A DNA stretch of 64,000 nt. Source: an uncultured Porphyromonadaceae bacterium (lineage in GTDB: Bacteria; Bacteroidota; Bacteroidia; Bacteroidales; Coprobacteraceae). The DNA is taken from NCBI GenBank assembly GCA_900545915.1, contig URAV01000001.1, positions 124,001 to 188,000 on the forward strand, in the 5' to 3' direction. The translations under genes were made by a program, and so were the position numbers. How positions within the stretch are numbered: position 1 is the stretch's first letter; every line of letters begins with the position of its first letter. Positions 6,635 to 16,000 of the stretch are shown here, piece after piece. Under the pieces are notes generated by a model, which was not told the origin of the DNA, searched no databases, and saw only the letters and a list, made by a program, of their open reading frames with translations.

Positions 6635-9562
6635 TTACATTTTCACTTTTTTTGAACGGACAGAAGCTTCTCCTGTAACCAAACCTTCCGATTTAACTTT
6701 CACCTTTATTTTTCCCGGATTAAAAGTCGTACGCACAGCAACTCTCATCAATCCGCCTTCTGCCTGCAATTCGGTGTCACCGGGTGTATGATAAGAGAGT
6801 TCTTTACCTTCCGTTACATAGAAATTATAAGATCCTTTATAAACACCTTCTCCCTCAACTTCAAAATTGAGCAGATTATCGGCTCTCGGACACCACCTCC
6901 CCTCTTTATCGACAATTTTTGCAGTTACAATAAACGCATCGGAAGCATTTGCCCGTAAAACAAACGACTCTCCGTCAGGCTTAGGCATCGGCTTTTCGAT
7001 CGTTACTTCTACTGCATACGGTTCTCCTGAAGATTCTATTTTTTCGGAACACACAGGTTTCTTATCGACATCCAATCCGACAGCTTTGACAACTCCGGGA
7101 ATCCATTGAATATCCTTCCACGTACACCTGCGTGTCCGGGAATCCGGTTCAACGATTCCATAAGACTTATCATTGATAAACAACTCTACATACGGACAAT
7201 TACTCCACGCATCGACATCCTGTATACCGGAATAATTCCAATGACTCTGCAAAGCGACTCCCGGTTTTTGAGAATAAGGAATCCAAAGTGCATTCTGATA
7301 AATACGATATTTCAATTTCGGGAAACGGTTTCCGTCCATTGCACATGAACCTAAACTTTTCTGATTTCGTTTTCCGTTCAAATAAATAGTGTAACCTTCT
7401 CCATACGTTTCAGCCAACATCCAATCGATCCATCCGCAAGCTTTATTATCCAAATCTTGAAGATAATTTTCTACATAGTATTGAGAAAATCTTTTTTCAT
7501 TATCATAATCGAAACGGGCTATACACCAGCTCGGATTTCCGCTCCAATTAGTTCCGTAAACTTCAGAATTGTACGAAGGATAACCTTTCATCTTCTCATA
7601 GCGATTGGTGTATCCGATCAAAACAGGATCTTCTTTATTCCATTTCGGAGGGAATCCGTCACGATTAGAGACGATACGAGGTTGAATATAATCCCATCTT
7701 CTCACCTGTTCAAGAGTATATGAAGGATAATATTTCTCACCCTCATAAGGCAATCCGTTATTTGACTCCCAAACAGCGACTGAAGGATGACTCCGGTAAG
7801 CGATCATCACATCTCGGTCACATTCCCATTTATAAGAGAGAGAGGGCTCATCCCTCAGTGCCCATTCGTTATCGCCGGTATTCAAAATCACAAGTACTCC
7901 ATAAGCATCGCAAGCCTCGAATATTTCAGCAAAAGGAGGTTGATGTCCTACACGATAGGCATTTCCGCCGCATTTGGCAATATAAGCAATATCTTGCCAT
8001 TGCAAAGATACCGGCACGGCAGAACCCAATCCCGGATATATATTACGATTTCCGAATCCTCGCAATATACATTTTTCTCCGTTGACATAACAATAATCTT
8101 CATCCCAAGTAATTTCTCGTATTCCACACCGTTCGGTTTTCGTATCGGTCAATTTTCCGTTTACATATACTTGATTGGAAACCGTATATAAATAAGGTTC
8201 TCCCGAACAACCCACAGGATACCATAAATGAGGATTTTTCACTGAACCTGTACGATCAAACAAACGAGTTTGCCCCGGAGCAATCTCCTCTACGTCGGAA
8301 AACGACAAAACCGTATGACCCTTTCTATCTATAAGTTTAGTACGTAACTCGACAACCTGTTCTTCATCGGTAGCATTTTCCACATTAGTCTGGAAACGCA
8401 TAACGGCTTTCTGAGGAGTTGCAGAAACAGTACCGAAATAAGTACCCCATTTTCTTAACGGCGTATAACTGTTATACGGAATGTGTACCTTATGTTTTTT
8501 ATGCAAATAAACCGAAGCGGCTATACCGCCCATCGCTTGTCCGAAGCCCTCATTTTCACCAAATCCCGGCCATGCAAAAAATGTACCTTTAGAGTTTGAT
8601 ACTCTGACGGCAACCTGATTTTCTTCGTTCCATTTTATATAATCCGTAATATCTACGACAAAAGGCATAAAACTACCCACATGGGTAACCGGTCCGGGTT
8701 GCTTAGCTTTAAATATCCCTTGAATAGCATGACCGTTGATATACACGATTGCACCGATATTTACACTCTGAAACTCAAGAAATATTTTTTTATTCCGGTC
8801 TTTTTCGGAAAAGAACATTTTTTTTCGATACCATGCTTCTCCACGCCAGCAACGTTCTCCAGTAGTTGCATTCAGATAGGTATCACGTTCATTAAAACAA
8901 TGCGGCAGACCTACCGTTTCCCATTCGCTATCGTCAAAGGCAATACCGGTCAACTCATTTTCCGTCCAAATATTGCGACTGACCGGATGAACCAAAAGTT
9001 CTCCTATTTCAGCAGATAAATCTTTCCGGTCAGAAGAAAGACACTCAGTAACGGTAAAACGAACATAACGATAAGAGCCTGAAACCGGAACAGAAAATAA
9101 AGTTCTCGTAACTACGGCAACATTACCTATTGTGTTATTAATCGCCTCGGTAAAAATATTTTCTTTATGTAATTCGCATTCCTGAACAGAAAGTCCGTCA
9201 GACAATATCCTCCAATTATTATTATCATCGCTTACTTCTACCCGACAAGCGACATAGCGTACTGAGTCGCCATTGAATACTAATTTTATTCTTTCAATCG
9301 GTTTCTTTTCAAGTAAATCTACAAAATAATTTTTCCCGACAAGGGGTTTTCCAGCTCCAGTATCGAATTTTCCATCGTTTATTCCGGAAACTACATCAGT
9401 TCCAGAAAGTACTGTAAGACCTGACACAAGATTACTTTCCTGCCGAATCACTTTAGAGAATTTCCAAGGTGTCTCCCCTATATTTACAGTCTGTTGAGCT
9501 TTTACCTGTTCCACAAACGGAACAAATAAAAGAATAAAAAACATCTGATAAAATTTTCTCAT
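6635..9562 (-). CDS. GH2-family glycoside hydrolase with N-terminal discoidin-like domain; acid/base Glu not at usual place
   Basis: This is a 975-residue exported protein with a signal peptide ending VKAQ. Residues about 45-195 resemble an F5/8-type (discoidin, CBM32-like) domain inserted before the GH2 sugar-binding domain (about 210-360; LPHCFNE, AWYRKKMFF, VYINGHAIQG). An Ig-like domain and a TIM barrel (about 480-760) follow. The nucleophile is probably Glu667 in YNSEVYG. At the acid/base position GH2 enzymes usually have Asn-Glu, but here HPSVAVWESNNG has Gly603 after Asn602; Glu599 is the nearest acid. A galactosidase- or mannosidase-like role cannot be separated by eye, and the enzyme may use a different acid or be a divergent subfamily. 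Confidence 0.75.
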   Translation of the reverse strand: MRKFYQMFFILLFVPFVEQVKAQQTVNIGETPWKFSKVIRQESNLVSGLTVLSGTDVVSGINDGKFDTGAGKPLVGKNYFVDLLEKKPIERIKLVFNGDSVRYVACRVEVSDDNNNWRILSDGLSVQECELHKENIFTEAINNTIGNVAVVTRTLFSVPVSGSYRYVRFTVTECLSSDRKDLSAEIGELLVHPVSRNIWTENELTGIAFDDSEWETVGLPHCFNERDTYLNATTGERCWRGEAWYRKKMFFSEKDRNKKIFLEFQSVNIGAIVYINGHAIQGIFKAKQPGPVTHVGSFMPFVVDITDYIKWNEENQVAVRVSNSKGTFFAWPGFGENEGFGQAMGGIAASVYLHKKHKVHIPYNSYTPLRKWGTYFGTVSATPQKAVMRFQTNVENATDEEQVVELRTKLIDRKGHTVLSFSDVEEIAPGQTRLFDRTGSVKNPHLWYPVGCSGEPYLYTVSNQVYVNGKLTDTKTERCGIREITWDEDYCYVNGEKCILRGFGNRNIYPGLGSAVPVSLQWQDIAYIAKCGGNAYRVGHQPPFAEIFEACDAYGVLVILNTGDNEWALRDEPSLSYKWECDRDVMIAYRSHPSVAVWESNNGLPYEGEKYYPSYTLEQVRRWDYIQPRIVSNRDGFPPKWNKEDPVLIGYTNRYEKMKGYPSYNSEVYGTNWSGNPSWCIARFDYDNEKRFSQYYVENYLQDLDNKACGWIDWMLAETYGEGYTIYLNGKRNQKSLGSCAMDGNRFPKLKYRIYQNALWIPYSQKPGVALQSHWNYSGIQDVDAWSNCPYVELFINDKSYGIVEPDSRTRRCTWKDIQWIPGVVKAVGLDVDKKPVCSEKIESSGEPYAVEVTIEKPMPKPDGESFVLRANASDAFIVTAKIVDKEGRWCPRADNLLNFEVEGEGVYKGSYNFYVTEGKELSYHTPGDTELQAEGGLMRVAVRTTFNPGKIKVKVKSEGLVTGEASVRSKKVKM

Positions 9563-9695
9563 TTGATAAAATGATTTATTTTTTTGGTATTATAATATTC
9601 AATAAAAGGTCATTACATGAGAAACAGTTACATCAAAAACATTTCCCTGTTATTTATAATAAGGAATTACACAAAAATGAAGCAAGGTTCATTTT

Positions 9696-11720
9696 TTAAG
9701 TAAAACTGATCTTTTGTCTTTTCACAGAAGAGGCTGTTCTGATCATAACAATATAAATCCCTTTTTCAGGTAGCTCGAAATTACCGGATTGAAAAACTCG
9801 TTTTTGAGAGACGATTCCGCCATTAGCATTGAAAAGAGTTAATTCTCCGGCATCCTTAATCGCATAATATAATGATGAACCTGAATTCCATATTCGAATA
9901 TCGTCATTTTTTGAAATGGCATCTATCCCGCTCACCTCCTCTACTTTTAATGTAGATGATGCAAACATTCCGCCTTTATTTCCGTTATCGATAGCCTGCA
10001 CTCCCCACTCATACTCTCCCGCAGCTTTAATATTCATTTGATAAGAGCATCGAACAAGTTCGCCCGATATTTTTCCCACTCGCACAAATCCGGTCTGAAG
10101 ATCTGCCGGAACAGTCATAAATATTTTATCAGAACCCTTTTCACGAAGATAAAAATTATATCGTAATGCTACAGACGGAGTCACATCGTCAGTCGGTGCA
10201 CTCCATGTAAATGTCGCCATATCCGTACTTTTATCAAAAGAAGCAACAAGATTTGCAGGAACATCAGGAGCTTCATTAGATTTTACGCCTTTTGTCGAAG
10301 CTATATTTTTCCACAATTTCGCTTCACAACCATTCGAACACTCTCCACTAGACCATCCCATAAGCCAAGCATCTAAAAAGCCATCGTTATTATAGTCAAT
10401 CAGGTGATGACTTCCATGCGTTATCCGGCTTAAATGACCTTTTTTACCGAAAGGATCATCATAATGAGCTCCATATACGGCAAAATCAAGGTCTCCCTGA
10501 TTGATATACAACCAAGTCGTATGTTCATGCTCCGCACCATGTCCTCCGACTAAAATATCTGCCAGACCATCCTGATTTACATCCCCGAAAGACAATTGTC
10601 CACCATCTATTCCTTCTAAAATGGCCACATCGGTTTGTTCGAATTTTCGATCACCGAGATTTTTGTACAGATAAAACTTCTTGGTTTTAGTATTAAAATA
10701 ATATCCGGCAACTACAAGATCGGGTAAACCGTCGTTATTCAAATCGCAAACTCCGCACGAAGAATCATTTACTCCCCAAAAAGTTTGGTCACTCTCTGTA
10801 AAAGTTCCGTCTCCATTGTTCCAATAAATATGTAATTCCGAATTTCGAGAAAGGCCGTATCCCGAAGACATAATATCTAACCATCCGTCACCATCCAAAT
10901 CAGAAAAACAAACGCTACCGTCCGTCTCTCCATGAAACGCACTTCCGCCTTTCAACGGAGATGATTGTAACTCAAAACGCTCTCCATTTATATTTTTATA
11001 CAAATAAACAACCCTTACGGCATCCTCAGGATGTTCCGAATCAGGACGTGCACAATCATCGAAACCGGTCATAATAATATCGACATACCCGTCATTATTA
11101 TAGTCGCCGACCGAAACCCAATTATGCCCCTTACCTCCGGTTTTACCGTTATATATCGGCAATATACCTGTATCCGTTTCAGGAATTTCCTCGAAAGTAA
11201 CTGTTCCATCAGGGGCTATTCCTCGATTGATATACAAATGAGTCTTTATTTGATCAAATTGAGTATCTCCATCCAACCATGCATAATTCCAATCACTTAA
11301 ACCCGGAAGAAGGAGATCCAACAAACCGTCATTATTCATATCGAACCATATCGGACAAGAAAAAGCAGTTCCTTCAAAAGGAGATTCAAGCCGAGTAAAT
11401 GTTCCGTCTCCATTATTTTTATAAAAATTAGACTGGATTTTCGATGCATGAATATGTTCGTTCTTATCGCTATAAAAAAGATCTAAATACCCGTCATTAT
11501 TATAATCACCCCACGCACTTCCGGTATATGTCGCATGATAAAAGCAACCGGCAGGATTCGACCCTTTATTACCTCCTACAGCAGACTGTTTAGGAACGGG
11601 GTTCTCTACTTCTTCAAATTTTACATTTGCAACATCTCCCGCAACCTGAGCTTGCAACAGCATATGGCTACAAAAAATTCCACCCCATAGCAAGATTTCC
11701 TTTATTAACCTATTTTTCAT
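9696..11720 (-). CDS. FG-GAP/VCBS repeat surface protein with FN3 and T9SS sorting domain
   Basis: This 674-residue exported protein has a signal peptide ending LLQAQ. From about 65 to 460 it carries serial FG-GAP/VCBS blades, each with a calcium-loop motif of the type [YN]NNDG[YF][LV]D or DLNNDGLPD (also DLDGDGWLD, DVNQDGLAD), which together probably form a beta-propeller. A fibronectin III-like segment follows (about 480-590), then a T9SS type A-like sorting domain (about 600-674). No enzymatic motif is visible. Such propellers bind calcium and often glycans or proteins, so a surface-binding role is inferred. Its 5' region is duplicated before the 35-codon ORF at 4333. It lies upstream of the GH2 with a 133-bp gap, so co-transcription is possible. 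Confidence 0.8.
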   Translation of the reverse strand: MKNRLIKEILLWGGIFCSHMLLQAQVAGDVANVKFEEVENPVPKQSAVGGNKGSNPAGCFYHATYTGSAWGDYNNDGYLDLFYSDKNEHIHASKIQSNFYKNNGDGTFTRLESPFEGTAFSCPIWFDMNNDGLLDLLLPGLSDWNYAWLDGDTQFDQIKTHLYINRGIAPDGTVTFEEIPETDTGILPIYNGKTGGKGHNWVSVGDYNNDGYVDIIMTGFDDCARPDSEHPEDAVRVVYLYKNINGERFELQSSPLKGGSAFHGETDGSVCFSDLDGDGWLDIMSSGYGLSRNSELHIYWNNGDGTFTESDQTFWGVNDSSCGVCDLNNDGLPDLVVAGYYFNTKTKKFYLYKNLGDRKFEQTDVAILEGIDGGQLSFGDVNQDGLADILVGGHGAEHEHTTWLYINQGDLDFAVYGAHYDDPFGKKGHLSRITHGSHHLIDYNNDGFLDAWLMGWSSGECSNGCEAKLWKNIASTKGVKSNEAPDVPANLVASFDKSTDMATFTWSAPTDDVTPSVALRYNFYLREKGSDKIFMTVPADLQTGFVRVGKISGELVRCSYQMNIKAAGEYEWGVQAIDNGNKGGMFASSTLKVEEVSGIDAISKNDDIRIWNSGSSLYYAIKDAGELTLFNANGGIVSQKRVFQSGNFELPEKGIYIVMIRTASSVKRQKISFT

Positions 11721-11815
11721 GATGTTAGTTTATTATGACATAGAATAAAATTATCACGATAAAGATACTCATTCATTACCTTCTTTTATAACACAAATCG
11801 TTCAATAAATAGAAA
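11721..11815 (-). promoter_or_regulatory. Duplicated promoter/leader module (copy B)
   Basis: This is the counterpart of 4441-4550: GATGTTAG next to the ATG, AAATTATCA further out, and ATAACACAAA..CGTTCAATAAATAG at the far end. Because it precedes an intact gene, it shows which part of the pair is promoter and leader. The conserved far block is the best candidate for a shared promoter or operator. Confidence 0.55.
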
Positions 11816-11868
11816 TCTCGAATTAATAAAGCTATACTTTACCCCTACAACTATTTTTAAGTGCTTAA

Positions 11869-11908
11869 AGTCTGTCTAAATTTTCTTATCGGAAATTTTA
11901 GACAGACT
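11869..11908 (-). terminator. Hairpin terminator after GH43, containing the GTCTAAATTTT repeat
   Basis: The arms AGTCTGTCTAAA (11869-11880) and TTTAGACAGACT (11897-11908) are perfectly complementary, with a loop centred on TCTTATCGG. The hairpin sits 29 bp beyond the stop of the minus-strand GH43 and separates it from the FG-GAP gene. The left arm matches a short sequence that recurs at 42193, 53121 and 60925. Confidence 0.7.
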
Positions 11909-11936
11909 CCCAATCCAATATATAGAAGATTAAATC

Positions 11937-12974
11937 CTACTTTCGGTTTTCACCGACAAAACGGAAATCCATATTGTCTAAATTCCAAGCCTCCATCCAT
12001 GGAATCGTGAGATTTTCACCTTCAAAAACAATGGGCAACCAAATATATCTCGAATCAATCAAATTCGTTTTATTCCACTTGTCAAACATCATTATATAGC
12101 CGTCCTTCTTCCCGTTTACCGGCAGTATGAAAGTGCTTTGCCCGTAAAAAGTCTTATCGGCATCTTTACCCCGACAAGGGTTTTCAACAGCTTTCCATGG
12201 CCCTAATATCGATTCTGCCACAGCATATTCCGCCTCGTTAGGATCCCACCCTGTACAACCAGAAGTAACCATATAATATTTCCCATTTCTCTTAAATATG
12301 GCCGGAGCTTCTCTAAACTTATTCGGAAAATTTCTCGTATAAGTCCCGGAATGATCTAAGTAATCATCAGTCAATAAACTAATATAAAGGGTGGCATTTC
12401 CTTCTGAAGAATAAATATGATAGGCCTTTCCGTCATCATCCTTAAACAGAGTCATATCCCGACTGATCTGCCCGTTAGGATGCATCGAACCTAAATATGT
12501 AAACTTTCCGGTCGGAGAGTCACTAACAGCGACTCCTGCAGCAGCTTTCCAATAATTATAACTGTCTATGTGCATCCACATAACGAATTTTCCGGTTTTA
12601 TCATTATATATGACTTTGGGACGCTCTATGACCATAGTAGGGTGTATATCGGAATGAGGGTTTAGCGTATCTGGCTCTAATACGACACCTTCGAATTTCC
12701 AATTATACAAATCTTTTGAAGAATAACATGAAACGCCGCCAGCTTCGGTCCTGTAACAATCCCAATCAACACCGGGAGAGCGATATGTATGCTTACCTTT
12801 ATACTCTCCATACCAATAATATGTCCCGTTATGATACAGCACACCTCCACCATGTGCATTTATCGGATTTCCATCCGTATCTTTCCATTCTTTTCCCGGC
12901 ATAATACTTTGAGCACGGCACGAGAAAACCGCGCATACACAGAGGCATGCTAATAACAAACAAAAATTTTTCAT
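11937..12974 (-). CDS. GH43 enzyme, exo-beta-1,3-galactosidase-like (subfamily 24/34 type)
   Basis: This 345-residue exported protein has a signal peptide at about 1-21 (FSCRAQ). It is a single five-bladed propeller of GH43 type. The N-terminal block INAHGGGVLYHNGTYYWYGE lacks the Asp base that ordinary GH43 enzymes carry there. Instead it has Glu117 (VIERPK), Glu222 (FREAPAIF) as the acid, and Gln279 (YGQSTF). This pattern is known from the galactan 1,3-beta-galactosidases, where a Gln stands in for the base. Cleavage of galactose from beta-1,3-galactan-type or arabinogalactan-type chains is therefore likely. An arabinofuranosidase of a neighbouring subfamily is the main alternative. Its ATG lies 39 bp after the stop of the hybrid regulator, suggesting one transcript. 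Confidence 0.75.
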   Translation of the reverse strand: MKNFCLLLACLCVCAVFSCRAQSIMPGKEWKDTDGNPINAHGGGVLYHNGTYYWYGEYKGKHTYRSPGVDWDCYRTEAGGVSCYSSKDLYNWKFEGVVLEPDTLNPHSDIHPTMVIERPKVIYNDKTGKFVMWMHIDSYNYWKAAAGVAVSDSPTGKFTYLGSMHPNGQISRDMTLFKDDDGKAYHIYSSEGNATLYISLLTDDYLDHSGTYTRNFPNKFREAPAIFKRNGKYYMVTSGCTGWDPNEAEYAVAESILGPWKAVENPCRGKDADKTFYGQSTFILPVNGKKDGYIMMFDKWNKTNLIDSRYIWLPIVFEGENLTIPWMEAWNLDNMDFRFVGENRK

Positions 12975-13013
12975 ATTTCTCAGATTATATTTATTTAATA
13001 ATCAGCGCATCGG

Positions 13014-16000
13014 CTAAGATGACTGCCGCTGCTGTTTTTCAAACTCTTTTGGTGTCATACCGAACTGTTTTTGGAACAATTTTATAAAATATGACGGAGA
13101 ATTAATTCCGACGAGAAAACATATTTCACCTATTCTATGGCGTCCGTCAATAATCAGTTCTGTCGCTTTTTTAAGACGAATCAATCGGATAAAATCAGCA
13201 GGAGAAGATCCGGCTATGACTTTTATCTTACGATGAAGACTTGAACGGCTCATATAGACAATTTCAGATAAACGTTCTACTCCAAAATTCGGATCAGTTA
13301 TATTATCTTCTATAATACCGATCAACTTATTCATCAATTCTTCGTCCGCCTTACTCATTCCCATAGAAGAAACCGGTAAGAAGGGCTTTCTCATAAATGC
13401 TTCTTTTTCCCTTTTTCTATTATCGAATAGAGAAGTTATTTGAGCCAATAAATACTGAAAAGAAAAAGGCTTTTCTATATATACGTCAGCACCCATTTTC
13501 AACCCTTCGATCTTACTATCCAAATCATTTTTGGCCGTCAGCAATACAACCGGAATGTGACAAAATTCAATATTGGATTTAATATTCCGACAAAGTTCAA
13601 ACCCGTCCATTTCCGGCATTATTATATCTGAAATCACAAGATCTATATTCTTTTCTTCCAATATTTTTATCGCCTCGACACCATTCTGCGCCTGTTCCAC
13701 GACAAACTGCTGTTTCAGTTTATCGACCATAAAATTAAGAAGCTCTACATTATCTTCCACTACAAGAATCACTTCTGCATTCTGCTTTTCATCGTCTATA
13801 CCGCTATCTTCCGGCAGCAATTCCTCATTCAAAGACAGTACATCACTTTTCTCTACATTTTGTACCATAGGGAGTTTCAACACAAAACAATTCATACCAT
13901 CTCTTTCTTCAAGTGTAAGAGAACCATGATGAAGCTCACTTAAAGATCTGGCTAAAGACAAGCCTATACCCGAACTCGAAAAAGCATTCGCATCTTTTTT
14001 CATTTGATAAAACGGATCGAATATTTTTTCCCTCAATTCAACAGGTATCAGTTGCCCGTCATTCAAAAAAACAATTTTAAAATCGGTCTCTTCCGATTCT
14101 AACTTTATTATAATCCGGTCATCCGAATAACGGATTGCATTCGAAAACAAATTATTCAATATTTTCACAAAAGAACTGCGGTCGGCCGATACATAAACAT
14201 CAGATTCCGGTAAAGAAAGCTCCATGTGTCGATTTTCGGATAAAGCCATCGCCTCAAAACGCTGATATTCATCTTTCAATATATCCACAACATTCAGAGA
14301 TACAAAGTTCATTTGCATCTGATTGCCGTCCATTTTTCTAAAATCCAGCAACTGATTGATCAAAGCCAGTAATTCCGATGTATTCCGGCTCATTATCTGA
14401 AGATTCTTTTTCATCTCCGGATCGGTGATATTCATTTCCAACATAGATTCCAACGGCCCGTTGATCAAAGTTACCGGCGTACGTATCTCATGGGCAATAT
14501 GCGTAAAAAAGTCTATTTTAGAACTGTATAATTCTTTCTCTTTTTCACTTTCAAATAGCTGTTGCTTTTCTGCCGATTTTATTTCACTTCTGGACTTATA
14601 CCAACGAAACCATAAATAAAATATACATACGGCCAAAAGACAATAAATGACATACGACAGCGGACTTCTCCACCACGGTGGTAAAACAGTGATCTCGACT
14701 ACAGCTCCTGCCTCATTCCACAATCCGTCATTATTAGCTCCTTTTACACGAAAAGTATACTTTCCGGGAGGTATATTTGCATAAGAAACATTATGATTAT
14801 CACGCATATATACCCAATCATCGTCAATATTATCCATTTTATAGGCATATACATTCGCAGATGGCGCTACATAGCTCAATGTCACAAACTCGAAACCGAT
14901 ATTCGCCTGATCATAATTCAACGTTATCTTATCAGTATATAAGATACTTTTTTGTAAAGGTGAATTTTCCGAATGTGGTGTAACCTCCTTATTTCCGATC
15001 AACAATTTCGTAATAAAAACCGAAGGTATGCAACTATTTTTCTGTATCTGATATGGATCAAAAGAGATCAAACCTTCGGAACTACCAAAATAAAACACAC
15101 CGGACGAACTCATAAATGCCGATTTATAATTAAACTGATCACCCGGTAAACCGCTATCGGTAGTAAATACTTCGCATTTTCCTGTTTCAGGATCGAATCT
15201 TACCAGTCCTTTATTCGTACCGAACCATAAATTTCGATTTTTATCTTCTAAAATTTTATATGCCGTATCATCAGGAAGTCCTTGCTTCTCAGAAAATGTC
15301 GTAAAATTATCTTCCGTTTTATTGTATCGGCATATCCCTCCCCGATCTGTAGAAAACCAAATCTCTCCAGAAGAAGTTTCCTTGATATTGCTTACGGAAT
15401 TAGAGCTTAAACTTGTTTCATTTCCTTCATGATGTACATAACGTTTTATTTTTCCATCCTCAGGATTATATTTATAGACTCCGTTTCCCATAGTCGCTAC
15501 CCAAATATACCCGTCAGAATCTTCTATTATATCGAATATATAGCTCAATCCGAATTGAGGAAGCCGAGTAAAATTCATCGTCTTCTTATCCCCGACATAC
15601 ACTCCCCAAGCATTACCGATCCAGATTTTACCTTTGTGGTCTTCACATAAAGCATATATACTGGCCTCATTCAATCCCAATTGCTCACCAGAATAATGAC
15701 GGACTGAAAAATTTTTCCGATCGACTATATCAAGACCGTTCTTAAAAGAACCTATCCATATATGATTTTTATCGGACAAAAGAGCCAATGTCTTATCGCA
15801 AACCGATTTAGGACCGACATCTCGTCCTATTTTCTTAAATGCGCCTGTCTGAGGATCGTAAATATTGACACCGGCATCCTCCGTACCGACCCATATATTT
15901 CCATCCTCATCTTCTACAAATTCCCGCACCCGTTTGCTACTGATCGTATAAGGACGGCTAAGAGGAATATGCCGTATAAATTCTATTCCCCTCTGAGGAT

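Noticed and set aside
9696..11720. A DNA-level tandem repeat array in the FG-GAP gene
   Set aside because: The repeats are at protein level only (NNDG-type calcium loops); the DNA is not a simple tandem array.
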